A stretch of DNA of 18,464 bases, from the NCBI GenBank assembly GCA_041659545.1, contig JBAZYB010000062.1:1-18464 (forward strand), written 5' to 3'. The DNA comes from Hyphomicrobium_A sp041659545. Lineage in GTDB: Bacteria > Pseudomonadota > Alphaproteobacteria > Rhizobiales > Hyphomicrobiaceae. This document shows, in pieces, positions 7,994 through 13,493 of the stretch. Each line of letters opens with the position of its first letter. The first letter of the stretch is position 1. The notes beneath the pieces are model-generated. The model saw nothing but the letters and a program-made list of their open reading frames with translations. It had not been told where the DNA came from and did not search any database. Made by a program: the position numbers and the translations under genes.

Positions 7994-8169
7994 ACCGCCT
8001 CACTTCGCGCAAGTTCATTCTTTCCATGCTAACGCTGGCAAGTGCGACGTGGCTCTGCTACGCGCACCACATTGCAGACGGGGTTTATTCAGCCGTGGTT
8101 ATTGCCACAGTTGGCAGTTATTTGGCCGCAAACGTGGCTCAAAAGAAGGTGCAAGATGATCCCGCGTAA
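7990..8169 (+). CDS. Small one- or two-helix membrane protein; holin/anti-holin candidate
   Basis: 59 aa starting at GTG 7990, which overlaps the previous stop as GTGA and has AAGGAT placed 5 nt before it. An ATG at 7954 in the same frame lies deep inside the previous gene and is rejected. The sequence has a basic start (RLTSRKFI) and a hydrophobic helix (LSMLTLASATWLCYA). A HIADGVYS turn leads to a second hydrophobic stretch (AVVIATVGSYLAANVA) and a charged QKKVQDD tail. Proteins of this size and pattern are common between holin and endolysin genes. Its 3' end overlaps the endolysin gene by 14 nt, so expression is probably linked. Confidence 0.65.
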   Translation: MNRLTSRKFILSMLTLASATWLCYAHHIADGVYSAVVIATVGSYLAANVAQKKVQDDPA

Positions 8170-8671
8170 AGCCATTGCCGGACTAACCCTGAGTGCGGCT
8201 GCGCTGGTTGGCATTGTGCTGGAAGAGCACTACACCGACAAGGCCATCATCCCAACCAAGGGCGACCGTTGGACTCTCGGGCACGGCTCAACTTTTCACG
8301 AAGACGGAACACCAGTCAAAGAGGGCGATACCACAACCCCTGTCCGCGCGCTGGTGAAGATGCAAGCGCACATCACCAAGGAGGAAAAATCCTTTGTGGC
8401 GTCGATGCCTGACGCGTATCTTCACCCGGGTGAATTTGACCTTTATATGAAGTGGACATACCAATTCGGAACGGGGAATTGGTGGAACTCCTCCATGCGT
8501 CGGAACATCCTGGCAGGCAGCTACACCGCCGCTTGTGACTCTCTGCTGGCGTACAAATACAGTGCCGGCTACGACTGCTCAACCCTGATCAACGGCAAGC
8601 CGAATAAACGCTGCTACGGCGTGTGGACACGGCAACTTGAGAGGCATAAACAATGTCTAGCACTTCAATAA
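8156..8671 (+). CDS. SAR-type endolysin, GH24-like lysozyme
   Basis: 171 aa; ATG at 8156 is preceded by AAGAAGGTG, and the upstream frame extension is a shadow. Residues 4-22 are basic then weakly hydrophobic and Ala/Gly-rich (AIAGLTLSAAALVGIVL), the look of a signal-anchor-release segment. The muramidase triad follows at family spacing: Glu24 (in EEHYTD), Asp37 and Thr40 (in GDRWTLGHG). TTPVRALVKM and the helix EFDLYMKWTYQFGTG match the phage lysozyme fold. Four Cys in the C-terminal half could form disulfides once the enzyme is in the periplasm. GH24 enzymes cleave the beta-1,4 MurNAc-GlcNAc bond. The HG in LGHG replaces the more usual YG or FG. Confidence 0.85.
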   Translation: MIPRKAIAGLTLSAAALVGIVLEEHYTDKAIIPTKGDRWTLGHGSTFHEDGTPVKEGDTTTPVRALVKMQAHITKEEKSFVASMPDAYLHPGEFDLYMKWTYQFGTGNWWNSSMRRNILAGSYTAACDSLLAYKYSAGYDCSTLINGKPNKRCYGVWTRQLERHKQCLALQ

Positions 8672-8737
8672 TTACCCCCTCCCGTGCGTGCTCGCATGGC
8701 CGCGCACACGCTCAAGGGTCAGCTCAAGGAGGTCAAA

Positions 8738-8971
8738 ATGATTAAAAATATTTTGTTAAAAAGTTTCATTGGTGCTATCCTAGTTGCTCTCTCCGGCTGT
8801 ACCACGATTGTGGCTGATCACTCCTGGACTCGCTGCGATCTGATAAGGATTGCTTTCGAGGAACAAGACGAATTGAGCCCCGGGTGGTACGACAGCGCAC
8901 TGAAAGAGATGCGGTACTGTGGAATGAGTTACTACTCTGTTGATGCAGCAAAAGACAGGGGTAAGTCATGA
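8738..8971 (+). CDS. Small lipoprotein of the lysis region
   Basis: 77 aa; start chosen at ATG 8738 because it has a full AAGGAGG seven bases upstream, while the frame to 8684 has none. A type II signal is clear: MIKNILLK, hydrophobic core, lipobox LSGC with Cys21. The mature part is about 57 residues, acidic and mixed (RCDLIRIAFEEQDELSPGWY, then YCGMSYYSVDAA), with two further Cys. It overlaps the next gene by ATGA. It lies between endolysin and spanins but has no Pro-rich segment like Rz1, so it is not an o-spanin by sequence. Superinfection exclusion, as by some phage lipoproteins, is a guess. Confidence 0.65.
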   Translation: MIKNILLKSFIGAILVALSGCTTIVADHSWTRCDLIRIAFEEQDELSPGWYDSALKEMRYCGMSYYSVDAAKDRGKS

Positions 8972-9141
8972 CCAAAATCACACCCGCCGCCGCTCTGCGC
9001 TGCGCAACCCACTCACTACCCGAACAGCTTGCCCAACTGCGAGAACTCGAACGGCAAAGAGTTGTGGCTGAATCATGCGACCGCATCTTGCGCGCAGCCG
9101 ACAAAGTGCCACCAGTGACGGATAAGGATGGTGGGCAATGA
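8968..9141 (+). CDS. 57-aa small hydrophilic protein, translationally coupled
   Basis: Starts at ATG 8968 in an ATGA overlap with the lipoprotein gene, has AGGGGTAAGTC before it, and its TGA overlaps the Rz start as ATGA. The product is soluble and rich in Arg, Gln and Glu: MTKITPAAALRCATHS, then helix LPEQLAQLRELERQRVV, two Cys, and a polar end. Exact 4-nt coupling on both sides and the SD support it as a true gene. Function is unknown. Confidence 0.6.
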   Translation: MTKITPAAALRCATHSLPEQLAQLRELERQRVVAESCDRILRAADKVPPVTDKDGGQ

Positions 9142-9587
9142 ACCCGCTACTGCTGTTCACCATCGCCAGATATACCGCCGCCTTGGGCGCTGGCTTCTTT
9201 CTGGCATGGCAAATCCAAGCACATTTTTTAATTAAACAGGAGCTAAACCATGCCAATGAACGCATATCCCAGCAACGGGCGGCTCGGGCAAATCTTGAGC
9301 GAGTTACGCTCCAACTGTCCAAGGCGCAGACTAACGCGGCAAATCGTGGCATCAGTAACCGTGCTGCTGCTGTTGATTCTGGCAACGCTGCTGGCGGGCT
9401 GCGCATCGCCACAGATACTGCCGTCCGAACCGCTGCCGGTGACCCAGCCGCCTGCGCTGACACAACCGCTGCCCTTGGTGCCGTACTCACAGCAAGCGTC
9501 AAAGAATATCGAGAGCTGGCAGAAACGTGTGACCGGCACGTCAGCGACATCCAAACCTTGACCGAGGCATGGCCATCAGGAAATTGA
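9138..9587 (+). CDS. Rz: Rz-like i-spanin
   Basis: 149 aa. One N-terminal membrane helix (LLLFTIARYTAALGAGFFLA, about residues 4-24) is followed by a long periplasmic helical region rich in Ala, Gln, Asn and Arg (QELNHANERISQQRAARANL, then VTLQLSKAQT). A later part carries two Cys (PAACADTT, ETCDRHV). This is the N-in, C-out inner-membrane spanin pattern. The decisive support is the nested Rz1-type lipoprotein in the +1 frame, the classic Rz/Rz1 arrangement. i-Spanin and o-spanin span the periplasm and fuse inner and outer membranes in the last step of lysis. It is the last rightward gene; only 16 bp separate it from the opposing operon. Confidence 0.8.
   Translation: MNPLLLFTIARYTAALGAGFFLAWQIQAHFLIKQELNHANERISQQRAARANLERVTLQLSKAQTNAANRGISNRAAAVDSGNAAGGLRIATDTAVRTAAGDPAACADTTAALGAVLTASVKEYRELAETCDRHVSDIQTLTEAWPSGN
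9238..9242 (+). promoter_or_regulatory. Rz1: Shine-Dalgarno site of nested Rz1
   Basis: AGGAG lies 7 nt before ATG 9250, inside the Rz coding sequence where it encodes part of KQEL. It supports independent initiation of Rz1 in the +1 frame. Confidence 0.65.
9250..9561 (+). CDS. Rz1: Rz1-like o-spanin lipoprotein nested in Rz
   Basis: 103 aa, wholly inside Rz in the +1 frame. A hydrophobic segment (IVASVTVLLLLILATLLAGC) ends in a lipobox with Cys51. The mature part is 53 aa and Pro/Gln-rich near its start (ILPSEPLPVTQPPALTQPLP), as in Rz1 proteins, and ends with an amphipathic SKNIESWQKRV helix that would meet Rz. The 30 residues before the membrane segment, including PRRRLTR, are unusually long for a lipoprotein signal. 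ATG 9250 is nevertheless favoured by AGGAG at 9238-9242, and later in-frame starts would lose the basic n-region. Confidence 0.85.
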   Translation: MPMNAYPSNGRLGQILSELRSNCPRRRLTRQIVASVTVLLLLILATLLAGCASPQILPSEPLPVTQPPALTQPLPLVPYSQQASKNIESWQKRVTGTSATSKP

Positions 9588-9603
9588 TCCTGTAGATTGT
9601 CGT

Positions 9604-10104
9604 CTATATTGCGTTATGGAAAACACGGCGCAGATGTTCACGCCACCAGAACTCGCCTTTGGCAGTTGGGTGATGTTCACCAAACCAGACTCCATCTAAC
9701 TCGCCAGCACCATAGAGGAAGTTAAGCATTCTGGTCTGATCATCCGTCAACGGCTTGACTGGCGCAACATTCGCCCAAGAGCTACCGGCCTGCCCCGGCT
9801 CATTGCTGCCAGTACAGGAATTAGCGTGGTTATGCGCCTTTGGACATCGCTTGTTGCCACAGTCGGGACAAACTACAAAGCGCATATCTGACATAGTGAT
9901 TGGCTGACAAGTGGTGCACCAACATTGCTCTTGCACTGGTACTGCTGCACGATGAAGACCTTTACGCACCCGGCGTACTGCTTCAAGGGCTGATAGGCGG
10001 TCTTGATCCGGGGCATAACTCTCAAGTACTCGCTGGACAAATTTTAGGTCTTCGTACCATGAGCCAACGGCTTTTTCTGGCTGTGCTGATAGTTCTTCTT
10101 TCAT
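9604..10104 (-). CDS. Zinc-ribbon early protein, last gene of leftward operon
   Basis: 166 aa; start at 10104 (ATGA overlap with the previous gene, SD GGAGAAACT). The N-terminal half is helical (YEDLKFVQRVLESY). Residues 61-97 form a Cys/His cluster: CWCTTC, then VVCPDCGNKRCPKAHNHANSC, consistent with one or two zinc sites. A linker with SNEPGQ leads to a C-terminal module with PLTDDQTRMLNFLYGAGE and VWFGEHHPTAKGEFWWREHL. Both the CPxCGNKRCPxAxxH motif and the GxFWWRxHL ending occur in many early phage proteins of beta-proteobacteria, apparently as exchangeable modules. DNA or RNA binding is possible; function is unknown. Confidence 0.7.
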   Translation of the reverse strand: MKEELSAQPEKAVGSWYEDLKFVQRVLESYAPDQDRLSALEAVRRVRKGLHRAAVPVQEQCWCTTCQPITMSDMRFVVCPDCGNKRCPKAHNHANSCTGSNEPGQAGSSWANVAPVKPLTDDQTRMLNFLYGAGELDGVWFGEHHPTAKGEFWWREHLRRVFHNAI

Positions 10105-11114
10105 AGTTTCTCCTTGATGCCGTGGGCGGCTTCGACTGCACGAGCAAAAACTATTGACCATGGATCACCAAACTCACTATTGCTGTAATCTTGCTGATCC
10201 GCACTGTCAATCGCATTTTTAATCTGCTCATCTGTCAGCGGCTTGCGCTCTTGTGCTTGAGCGGGTGCTGCATAGCGGTCAGCGGCCAACTTACCACTTC
10301 CATCCATCAACAATGACCCATTTGCAAGGATGTCGCAGACCATAGTGCGTTCAGGGTCGCGCATGGAGCTTTGGCACGCTTGTAGCTCGTTGCAGCGCCG
10401 CTTGTACCAGTCGCGTGAATCTTCGGCCTCTTGAAGCTGCTTTTGTAATTCTGCGTCTTGTGCGCCTGCTGCGATGGATGCCACTTCTTCCAGAATTTTT
10501 TTCTCATATTCTCTGGCGTCCACCACTGGTGCGTTGTGACCACCGACACCCAGACTGCAAGCAATGTTTCTCAAAGCGATTTCAGACGCAGACTCTAGCG
10601 TGTTGAACGGCTTGTCTCCACGCTCGGGGTAATTTGTTAAGTCTGCATCAACAAAACTGTCTAAGTTTGTAAATCGCAACACTGTTCCTTGCTCCAAGTT
10701 CTCTGACAGCATTGGGGCGCAACCGAGAACACGCAGCCTGCGGTAACGTACTCCATCACCAGCATCGGTCGGCAGCGGCTGTGCGCCTGCTGCGAGGTAT
10801 AAATTAGCGCCGAGTGTTGGAGACAGGGCACCAATCACCTTAACGAGAATTGTTTTTTGCGGTTGATACGCGAAAACAGTCCCTACAGGCTCCTGACCCT
10901 TGATGCTGGCAAGCTCTGCCCGAAGCGCCGCGTTATCGCGCATCTGTTCCTCAAAATCGACCTTGTATTGATCGACCTCTGCAATCAGCGCATCAATGGC
11001 GTTTGCCGCTGCCTTTGCAATAACGACAAAGTCCTTGTTTATGCCACGGTCATTGGCTATGGATACGCCAAGGTGCAGCCTCTTACTCACTTCCCGCGCT
11101 TGTTCGATGTTCAT
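10101..11114 (-). CDS. Mosaic coiled-coil early protein, long paralogue (cassette copy 2)
   Basis: 337 aa; ATG 11114 with AAAGGAATCAAA and an ATGA overlap. Residues 40-77 (IDALIAEVDQYKVDFEEQM, then NAALRAELASIKGQEPV) are nearly identical to the paralogue at 12324-12836. The middle has a module with YRRLRVLGCAPMLSENLEQG, then a coiled coil (EYEKKILEEV, LQKQLQEAEDSRDWYKRRCN). After that come a segment with ERTMVCDILANGSLL and a final QERKPLTDEQIKNAIDSA...AVEAAHGI module. This modular form resembles Ead/Ea22-type early phage proteins assembled from interchangeable segments. No catalytic motif is seen. It is about twice the length of its paralogue because of the middle modules. Confidence 0.7.
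   Translation of the reverse strand: MNIEQAREVSKRLHLGVSIANDRGINKDFVVIAKAAANAIDALIAEVDQYKVDFEEQMRDNAALRAELASIKGQEPVGTVFAYQPQKTILVKVIGALSPTLGANLYLAAGAQPLPTDAGDGVRYRRLRVLGCAPMLSENLEQGTVLRFTNLDSFVDADLTNYPERGDKPFNTLESASEIALRNIACSLGVGGHNAPVVDAREYEKKILEEVASIAAGAQDAELQKQLQEAEDSRDWYKRRCNELQACQSSMRDPERTMVCDILANGSLLMDGSGKLAADRYAAPAQAQERKPLTDEQIKNAIDSADQQDYSNSEFGDPWSIVFARAVEAAHGIKEKL
10885..10999. repeat. 115-bp direct repeat, copy B (partner 12619-12733)
   Basis: Aligned by eye, this block matches 12619-12733 at 113 of 115 positions; the two differences lie in the codon for residue 59 (Arg or Leu) and near the right end. It lies inside the paralogous genes and encodes the shared coiled-coil segment. 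The flanks differ completely in length and sequence. Confidence 0.85.
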
Positions 11115-11482
11115 TTTGATTCCTTTATTGCGGTGATAACCGGGACATACATCTGCTGCGCACGCTCCGGCCATGATGATGTTTTCACTGCAAATTCCAA
11201 AGCCTCCAGCGCCTGCTCAAGCACCTTGCGCTGTGCGTCCACAACATTGCCCAAGTCACATATCTTGCTGTGTTTTGCATTCACTGATTCACACAGTCTT
11301 TCAATCTCCGCATCACGCTCATGCACCGTTGTGAGGGCTCCCTGCAAAGCTAAACTGTCTATGCGGGTGAGATACGCAATCTCCGCATCACGCTCAATGC
11401 GCTTTTTCTGCTCTGCAACACCTTTGCATGTGGGTGTATGCCCGCCGTACTGTCCACAGTAAACACAATTTCCAATGCTCAT
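11111..11482 (-). CDS. Coiled-coil early protein with Cys-rich N-terminus (cassette copy 2)
   Basis: 123 aa, ATGA-coupled at both ends, SD AAAGGAACATC. The first 20 residues contain NCVYCGQYGGHTPTC, a C-x2-C-x9-C arrangement that may bind metal. The rest is a coiled coil in which ERDAEI occurs twice (about residues 30 and 56), followed by QRKVLEQALEAL (84-95) and ending ITAIKESK. These last motifs, and one ERDAEI, recur in the gene at 12833-13240, so the two are paralogues with different N-termini. Function unknown. Confidence 0.65.
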   Translation of the reverse strand: MSIGNCVYCGQYGGHTPTCKGVAEQKKRIERDAEIAYLTRIDSLALQGALTTVHERDAEIERLCESVNAKHSKICDLGNVVDAQRKVLEQALEALEFAVKTSSWPERAQQMYVPVITAIKESK

Positions 11483-11751
11483 GATGTTCCTTTCATTGCA
11501 GCGTCACGAGCTGTTACTTGGTCGGACATTGCTTTGTAAAATTGATCGCAGATACGCTCTGCCGGGTCTATGTCGCAATAGTCTCCAGCCCGGTCAACGA
11601 ATCGCATGGCAATTCGGCCAAGCTGTGCATTCTTACTCACCCGCTCGACTTCTGCGAGCAGGGCGGCACGGGCTTGTTTATATCCTGCGATAGTTTGCCA
11701 GCGGTATGCCTCAGCATACGCATCTGCCAGCTCCATGATGTTTGTGATCAT
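11479..11751 (-). CDS. Small early protein, duplicated N-terminal half (cassette copy 2)
   Basis: 90 aa; start at ATG 11751 (SD GGGAGAAACGAA). The frame runs on upstream to 11994, but that part overlaps the 47-codon gene and is rejected. Residues 1-40 (MITNIMELADAYAEAYRWQT, then AARAxLLAEVERVSK-like helix) are identical in DNA and protein to the gene at 13237-13482. Residues 41-90 differ (FVDRAGDYCDIDPAERICD), keeping only the AAMKG ending. Helical, soluble, no known domain. Confidence 0.7.
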   Translation of the reverse strand: MITNIMELADAYAEAYRWQTIAGYKQARAALLAEVERVSKNAQLGRIAMRFVDRAGDYCDIDPAERICDQFYKAMSDQVTARDAAMKGTS

Positions 11752-11762
11752 TTCGTTTCTCC
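11632..11762. repeat. 131-bp perfect direct repeat, copy B (partner 13363-13493)
   Basis: No mismatch was found by eye against 13363-13493. It covers exactly codons 1-40 of the two MITNIM genes plus 11 bp containing their ribosome-binding site, and stops sharply on both sides. Confidence 0.9.
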
Positions 11763-11891
11763 CAGTTTGCGAATGGCTGCGGTAATTTCTATTTTTCCAG
11801 TTGTCCCAAGCCAAAACGGGAACTGCACGGACAAGCTCACGTATTCGGCAATGCTTGGCTTGTCTAAAAATGCTGGTTTGATATTGCTCAT
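11748..11891 (-). CDS. 47-aa hybrid-looking small gene, AlpA-like N-terminus
   Basis: ATG at 11891 overlaps the upstream stop (ATGA), GGAGG lies 10 nt before it, and its TGA overlaps the next start (ATGA). The exact fit into the gap between two genes supports it. Residues 3-20 (NIKPAFLDKPSIAEYVSLS) look like the start of an AlpA/excisionase-type helix-turn-helix protein. The expected recognition helix and basic end are missing. The end (ITAAIRKLGETK) instead matches the end of the 112-aa gene at 13893-14231 (IAAAIRKLGES), with similar DNA. It is therefore probably a deletion product joining two genes. The AlpA resemblance is weak and inferred. Confidence 0.6.
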   Translation of the reverse strand: MSNIKPAFLDKPSIAEYVSLSVQFPFWLGTTGKIEITAAIRKLGETK

Positions 11892-12340
11892 GGATTCGGC
11901 CCCTCCAGTGCTGGCAGCATTCTTGATTCAGTGGCGTGCTCCAAGACCGTCTTCCCGGTCGGGAGCAGTATCTGGCCGAGGAATGCGCCTTCAAAGCTCA
12001 AAATTCCCGTCTCGATAGCAGTGATCTGGCCCTTTATCCAGTCCCGCAATATTGAGTAAACCGCCACACTGGCGATGTCCATCGCCTTGCGCCGATATTG
12101 GTCCGGTGTGGCACGGGTGCGCGCGCCGTGTGGGTGCTCTTTGAGCCACGCTGTGGCATAGCCCTTGATCGAGGCCTTGACGCTGACCGGGCGGCCCTTA
12201 TATTCGAACTGCACCAGGACTTCTCCCAAGCCGTCGTCGATCATGCTTCCGAACCTGTTGCAGCCGAAGCCGCGCAGCAGCTTCTGGATTTCTCCCAGGG
12301 AGCGCTCCCCACTAGTGGCGTTTTCATAGGGTAGGGGCAT
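11888..12340 (-). CDS. Conserved phage protein of unknown function
   Basis: 150 aa; ATG 12340 with AAGGAGAAAACCA before it; overlaps the upstream gene by 17 nt and the next by ATGA. The frame goes on upstream, but the SD and the overlap fix the start. Sequence: GERSLGEIQKLLRGFGCNRF, then a beta-rich part (GEVLVQFEYKGRPVSVKASI) and helices (YATAWLKEHP, YRRKAMDIASVAVYSILRDW). It ends with GILSFEGAFLGQILLPTGKT. I recognise this as a widespread hypothetical protein of proteobacterial phages. It separates the two copies of the duplicated cassette. Function not known. Confidence 0.7.
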   Translation of the reverse strand: MPLPYENATSGERSLGEIQKLLRGFGCNRFGSMIDDGLGEVLVQFEYKGRPVSVKASIKGYATAWLKEHPHGARTRATPDQYRRKAMDIASVAVYSILRDWIKGQITAIETGILSFEGAFLGQILLPTGKTVLEHATESRMLPALEGPNP

Positions 12341-12836
12341 TGGTTTTCTCCTTAATCTTGGCTTCGATGGCACGTACAAAGTCAACCACCTCAGTCCAAT
12401 TCGGTGTGTGGGGTAGCCCTTTGGCAGATTCATAAGCCTCAAGAATCTCATTCTGGTTCAGCGGTTTACGCTCTTGTGCTGGCTGTGCGCCTGCTGTGAG
12501 AAACAGTGGCTTTTCCTCCCGTGACGGGTTGCTTCTGTACTCGCCTAAGCTGAGTGCCACCCACGGGTTTATGTCTGCTGGCTCGTTATGTGTTGGCAGC
12601 CAGCGAACTAGCCACGCCACAGGCTCCTGACCCTTGATGCTGGCAAGCTCTGCCCGAAGCGCCGCGTTATCGAGCATCTGTTCCTCAAAATCGACCTTGT
12701 ATTGATCGACCTCTGCAATCAGCGTATCAATGGTGTCTGCGTCTTCCGACTCCTGCGGTTTCAGTCCCGGAATCGGTGGAACGCGAAGCCGCCGAGACCG
12801 CTCTCGCGCTTGTTCAATTATTTCTTTGGCGTTCAT
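12324..12836 (-). CDS. Mosaic coiled-coil early protein, short paralogue (cassette copy 1)
   Basis: 170 aa; ATG 12836, SD AGGAGCAATTGAA, ATGA overlap with the upstream gene. Residues 36-73 (IDTLIAEVDQYKVDFEEQM, then NAALRAELASIKGQEPV) are nearly identical to the 337-aa paralogue. Also shared are an N-terminal EQAR, then AGAQPAQERKPLNQNEI and a final VRAIEAKIKEK helix. A short unique block (WLVRWLPTHNEPADINPWVA) replaces the long middle modules of the paralogue. Modular early phage protein without a known activity. Confidence 0.7.
   Translation of the reverse strand: MNAKEIIEQARERSRRLRVPPIPGLKPQESEDADTIDTLIAEVDQYKVDFEEQMLDNAALRAELASIKGQEPVAWLVRWLPTHNEPADINPWVALSLGEYRSNPSREEKPLFLTAGAQPAQERKPLNQNEILEAYESAKGLPHTPNWTEVVDFVRAIEAKIKEKTNAPTL
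12619..12733. repeat. 115-bp direct repeat, copy A (partner 10885-10999)
   Basis: Partner of 10885-10999, 113 of 115 positions alike by eye; encodes residues 36-73 of the short paralogue. Confidence 0.85.
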
Positions 12837-13240
12837 TTCAATTGCTCCTGTATTGCGGTGATGGCTAGGTGTGCGGTGCTTTGCATTTCCTGAATAACCC
12901 ACATTGGGTCAATGTTCTCGCTTCCAATGTACTCGCCATCCGCGTCTCTGTGGTCTACAACAAACCCGCCACCATCTTGGATCGCTGGTACTGAATCGTT
13001 GATACGATTCAAAGCCTCCAGCGCCTGCTCAAGCACTTTGCGCTGTGTTCGGATTATCCGAAAGGACTCAATCGGAGTTCCCCCGTAAAGATTCCTGAGC
13101 GCAGCAATCTCCGCATCACGTTCTGCCAGTGCTGCACGGAGTTCGCCTATTTCTTCTTTCATCGCAGTTTGAATGTGGCGATTCGAGATGTCTTTTACCC
13201 CGCCGATTACAACTCGGTCTTGCCATCTCTTGATGCTCAT
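12833..13240 (-). CDS. Coiled-coil early protein (cassette copy 1)
   Basis: 135 aa, ATGA-coupled at both ends, SD AAAGGGAAATC. The N-terminus (SIKRWQDRVVIGGVKDISN) is unlike its paralogue and lacks the Cys cluster. Residues about 28-48 form a coiled coil (EEIGELRAALAERDAEIAAL). QRKVLEQALEAL (66-77) and the ending LAITAIQEQ match the gene at 11111-11482; 37 of 38 bases are alike over 13010-13047 versus 11198-11235. A unique middle (FVVDHRDADGEYIGSENIDP) distinguishes it. Function unknown. Confidence 0.65.
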   Translation of the reverse strand: MSIKRWQDRVVIGGVKDISNRHIQTAMKEEIGELRAALAERDAEIAALRNLYGGTPIESFRIIRTQRKVLEQALEALNRINDSVPAIQDGGGFVVDHRDADGEYIGSENIDPMWVIQEMQSTAHLAITAIQEQLK

Positions 13241-13482
13241 GATTTCCCTTTCATTGCAGCGTCAATGGCTGCGTCACTAAGGTCATACTCCGGCCCCATC
13301 CCATGATCTTTATACGGCAGTAGTTCTATATTTTCACGGACAAAATTACCACGCTCCTTATCCTTACTCACCCGCTCGACTTCTGCGAGCAGGGCGGCAC
13401 GGGCTTGTTTATATCCTGCGATAGTTTGCCAGCGGTATGCCTCAGCATACGCATCTGCCAGCTCCATGATGTTTGTGATCAT
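13237..13482 (-). CDS. Small early protein, duplicated N-terminal half (cassette copy 1)
   Basis: 81 aa; ATG 13482 with AAGGAGAAACGAA; ATGA overlaps on both sides. Codons 1-40 are identical to those of the 90-aa gene at 11479-11751. The C-terminal half is unrelated (NFVRENIELLPYKDHGMGPE) except for the closing AAIDAAMKGKS. Helical soluble protein, no known domain. Confidence 0.7.
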   Translation of the reverse strand: MITNIMELADAYAEAYRWQTIAGYKQARAALLAEVERVSKDKERGNFVRENIELLPYKDHGMGPEYDLSDAAIDAAMKGKS

Positions 13483-13493
13483 TTCGTTTCTCC
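13363..13493. repeat. 131-bp perfect direct repeat, copy A (partner 11632-11762)
   Basis: Partner of 11632-11762; covers codons 1-40 and the ribosome-binding site of the first MITNIM gene. Confidence 0.9.

Noticed and set aside
8978..9550. 190-codon antisense frame over the Rz/Rz1 region
   Set aside because: Opposite to two genes that are mutually confirming (Rz and nested Rz1); composition is of shadow type, rich in Ala, Arg and Ser.
9577..9592. Hairpin CAGGA-AATTGA-TCCTG as a terminator
   Set aside because: Only a 5-bp stem and no T-run after it; too weak to call an intrinsic terminator.
11748..11994. Extending the MITNIM gene upstream to a 171-aa protein
   Set aside because: The identical 131-bp repeat begins at the SD of ATG 11751, as in its paralogue, and the upstream part lies over the separately coupled 47-codon gene.
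10885..13493. CRISPR array or IS-element ends as explanation for the repeats
   Set aside because: Repeats are two copies each, coding, of different lengths, with no regular spacers, inverted ends or transposase.
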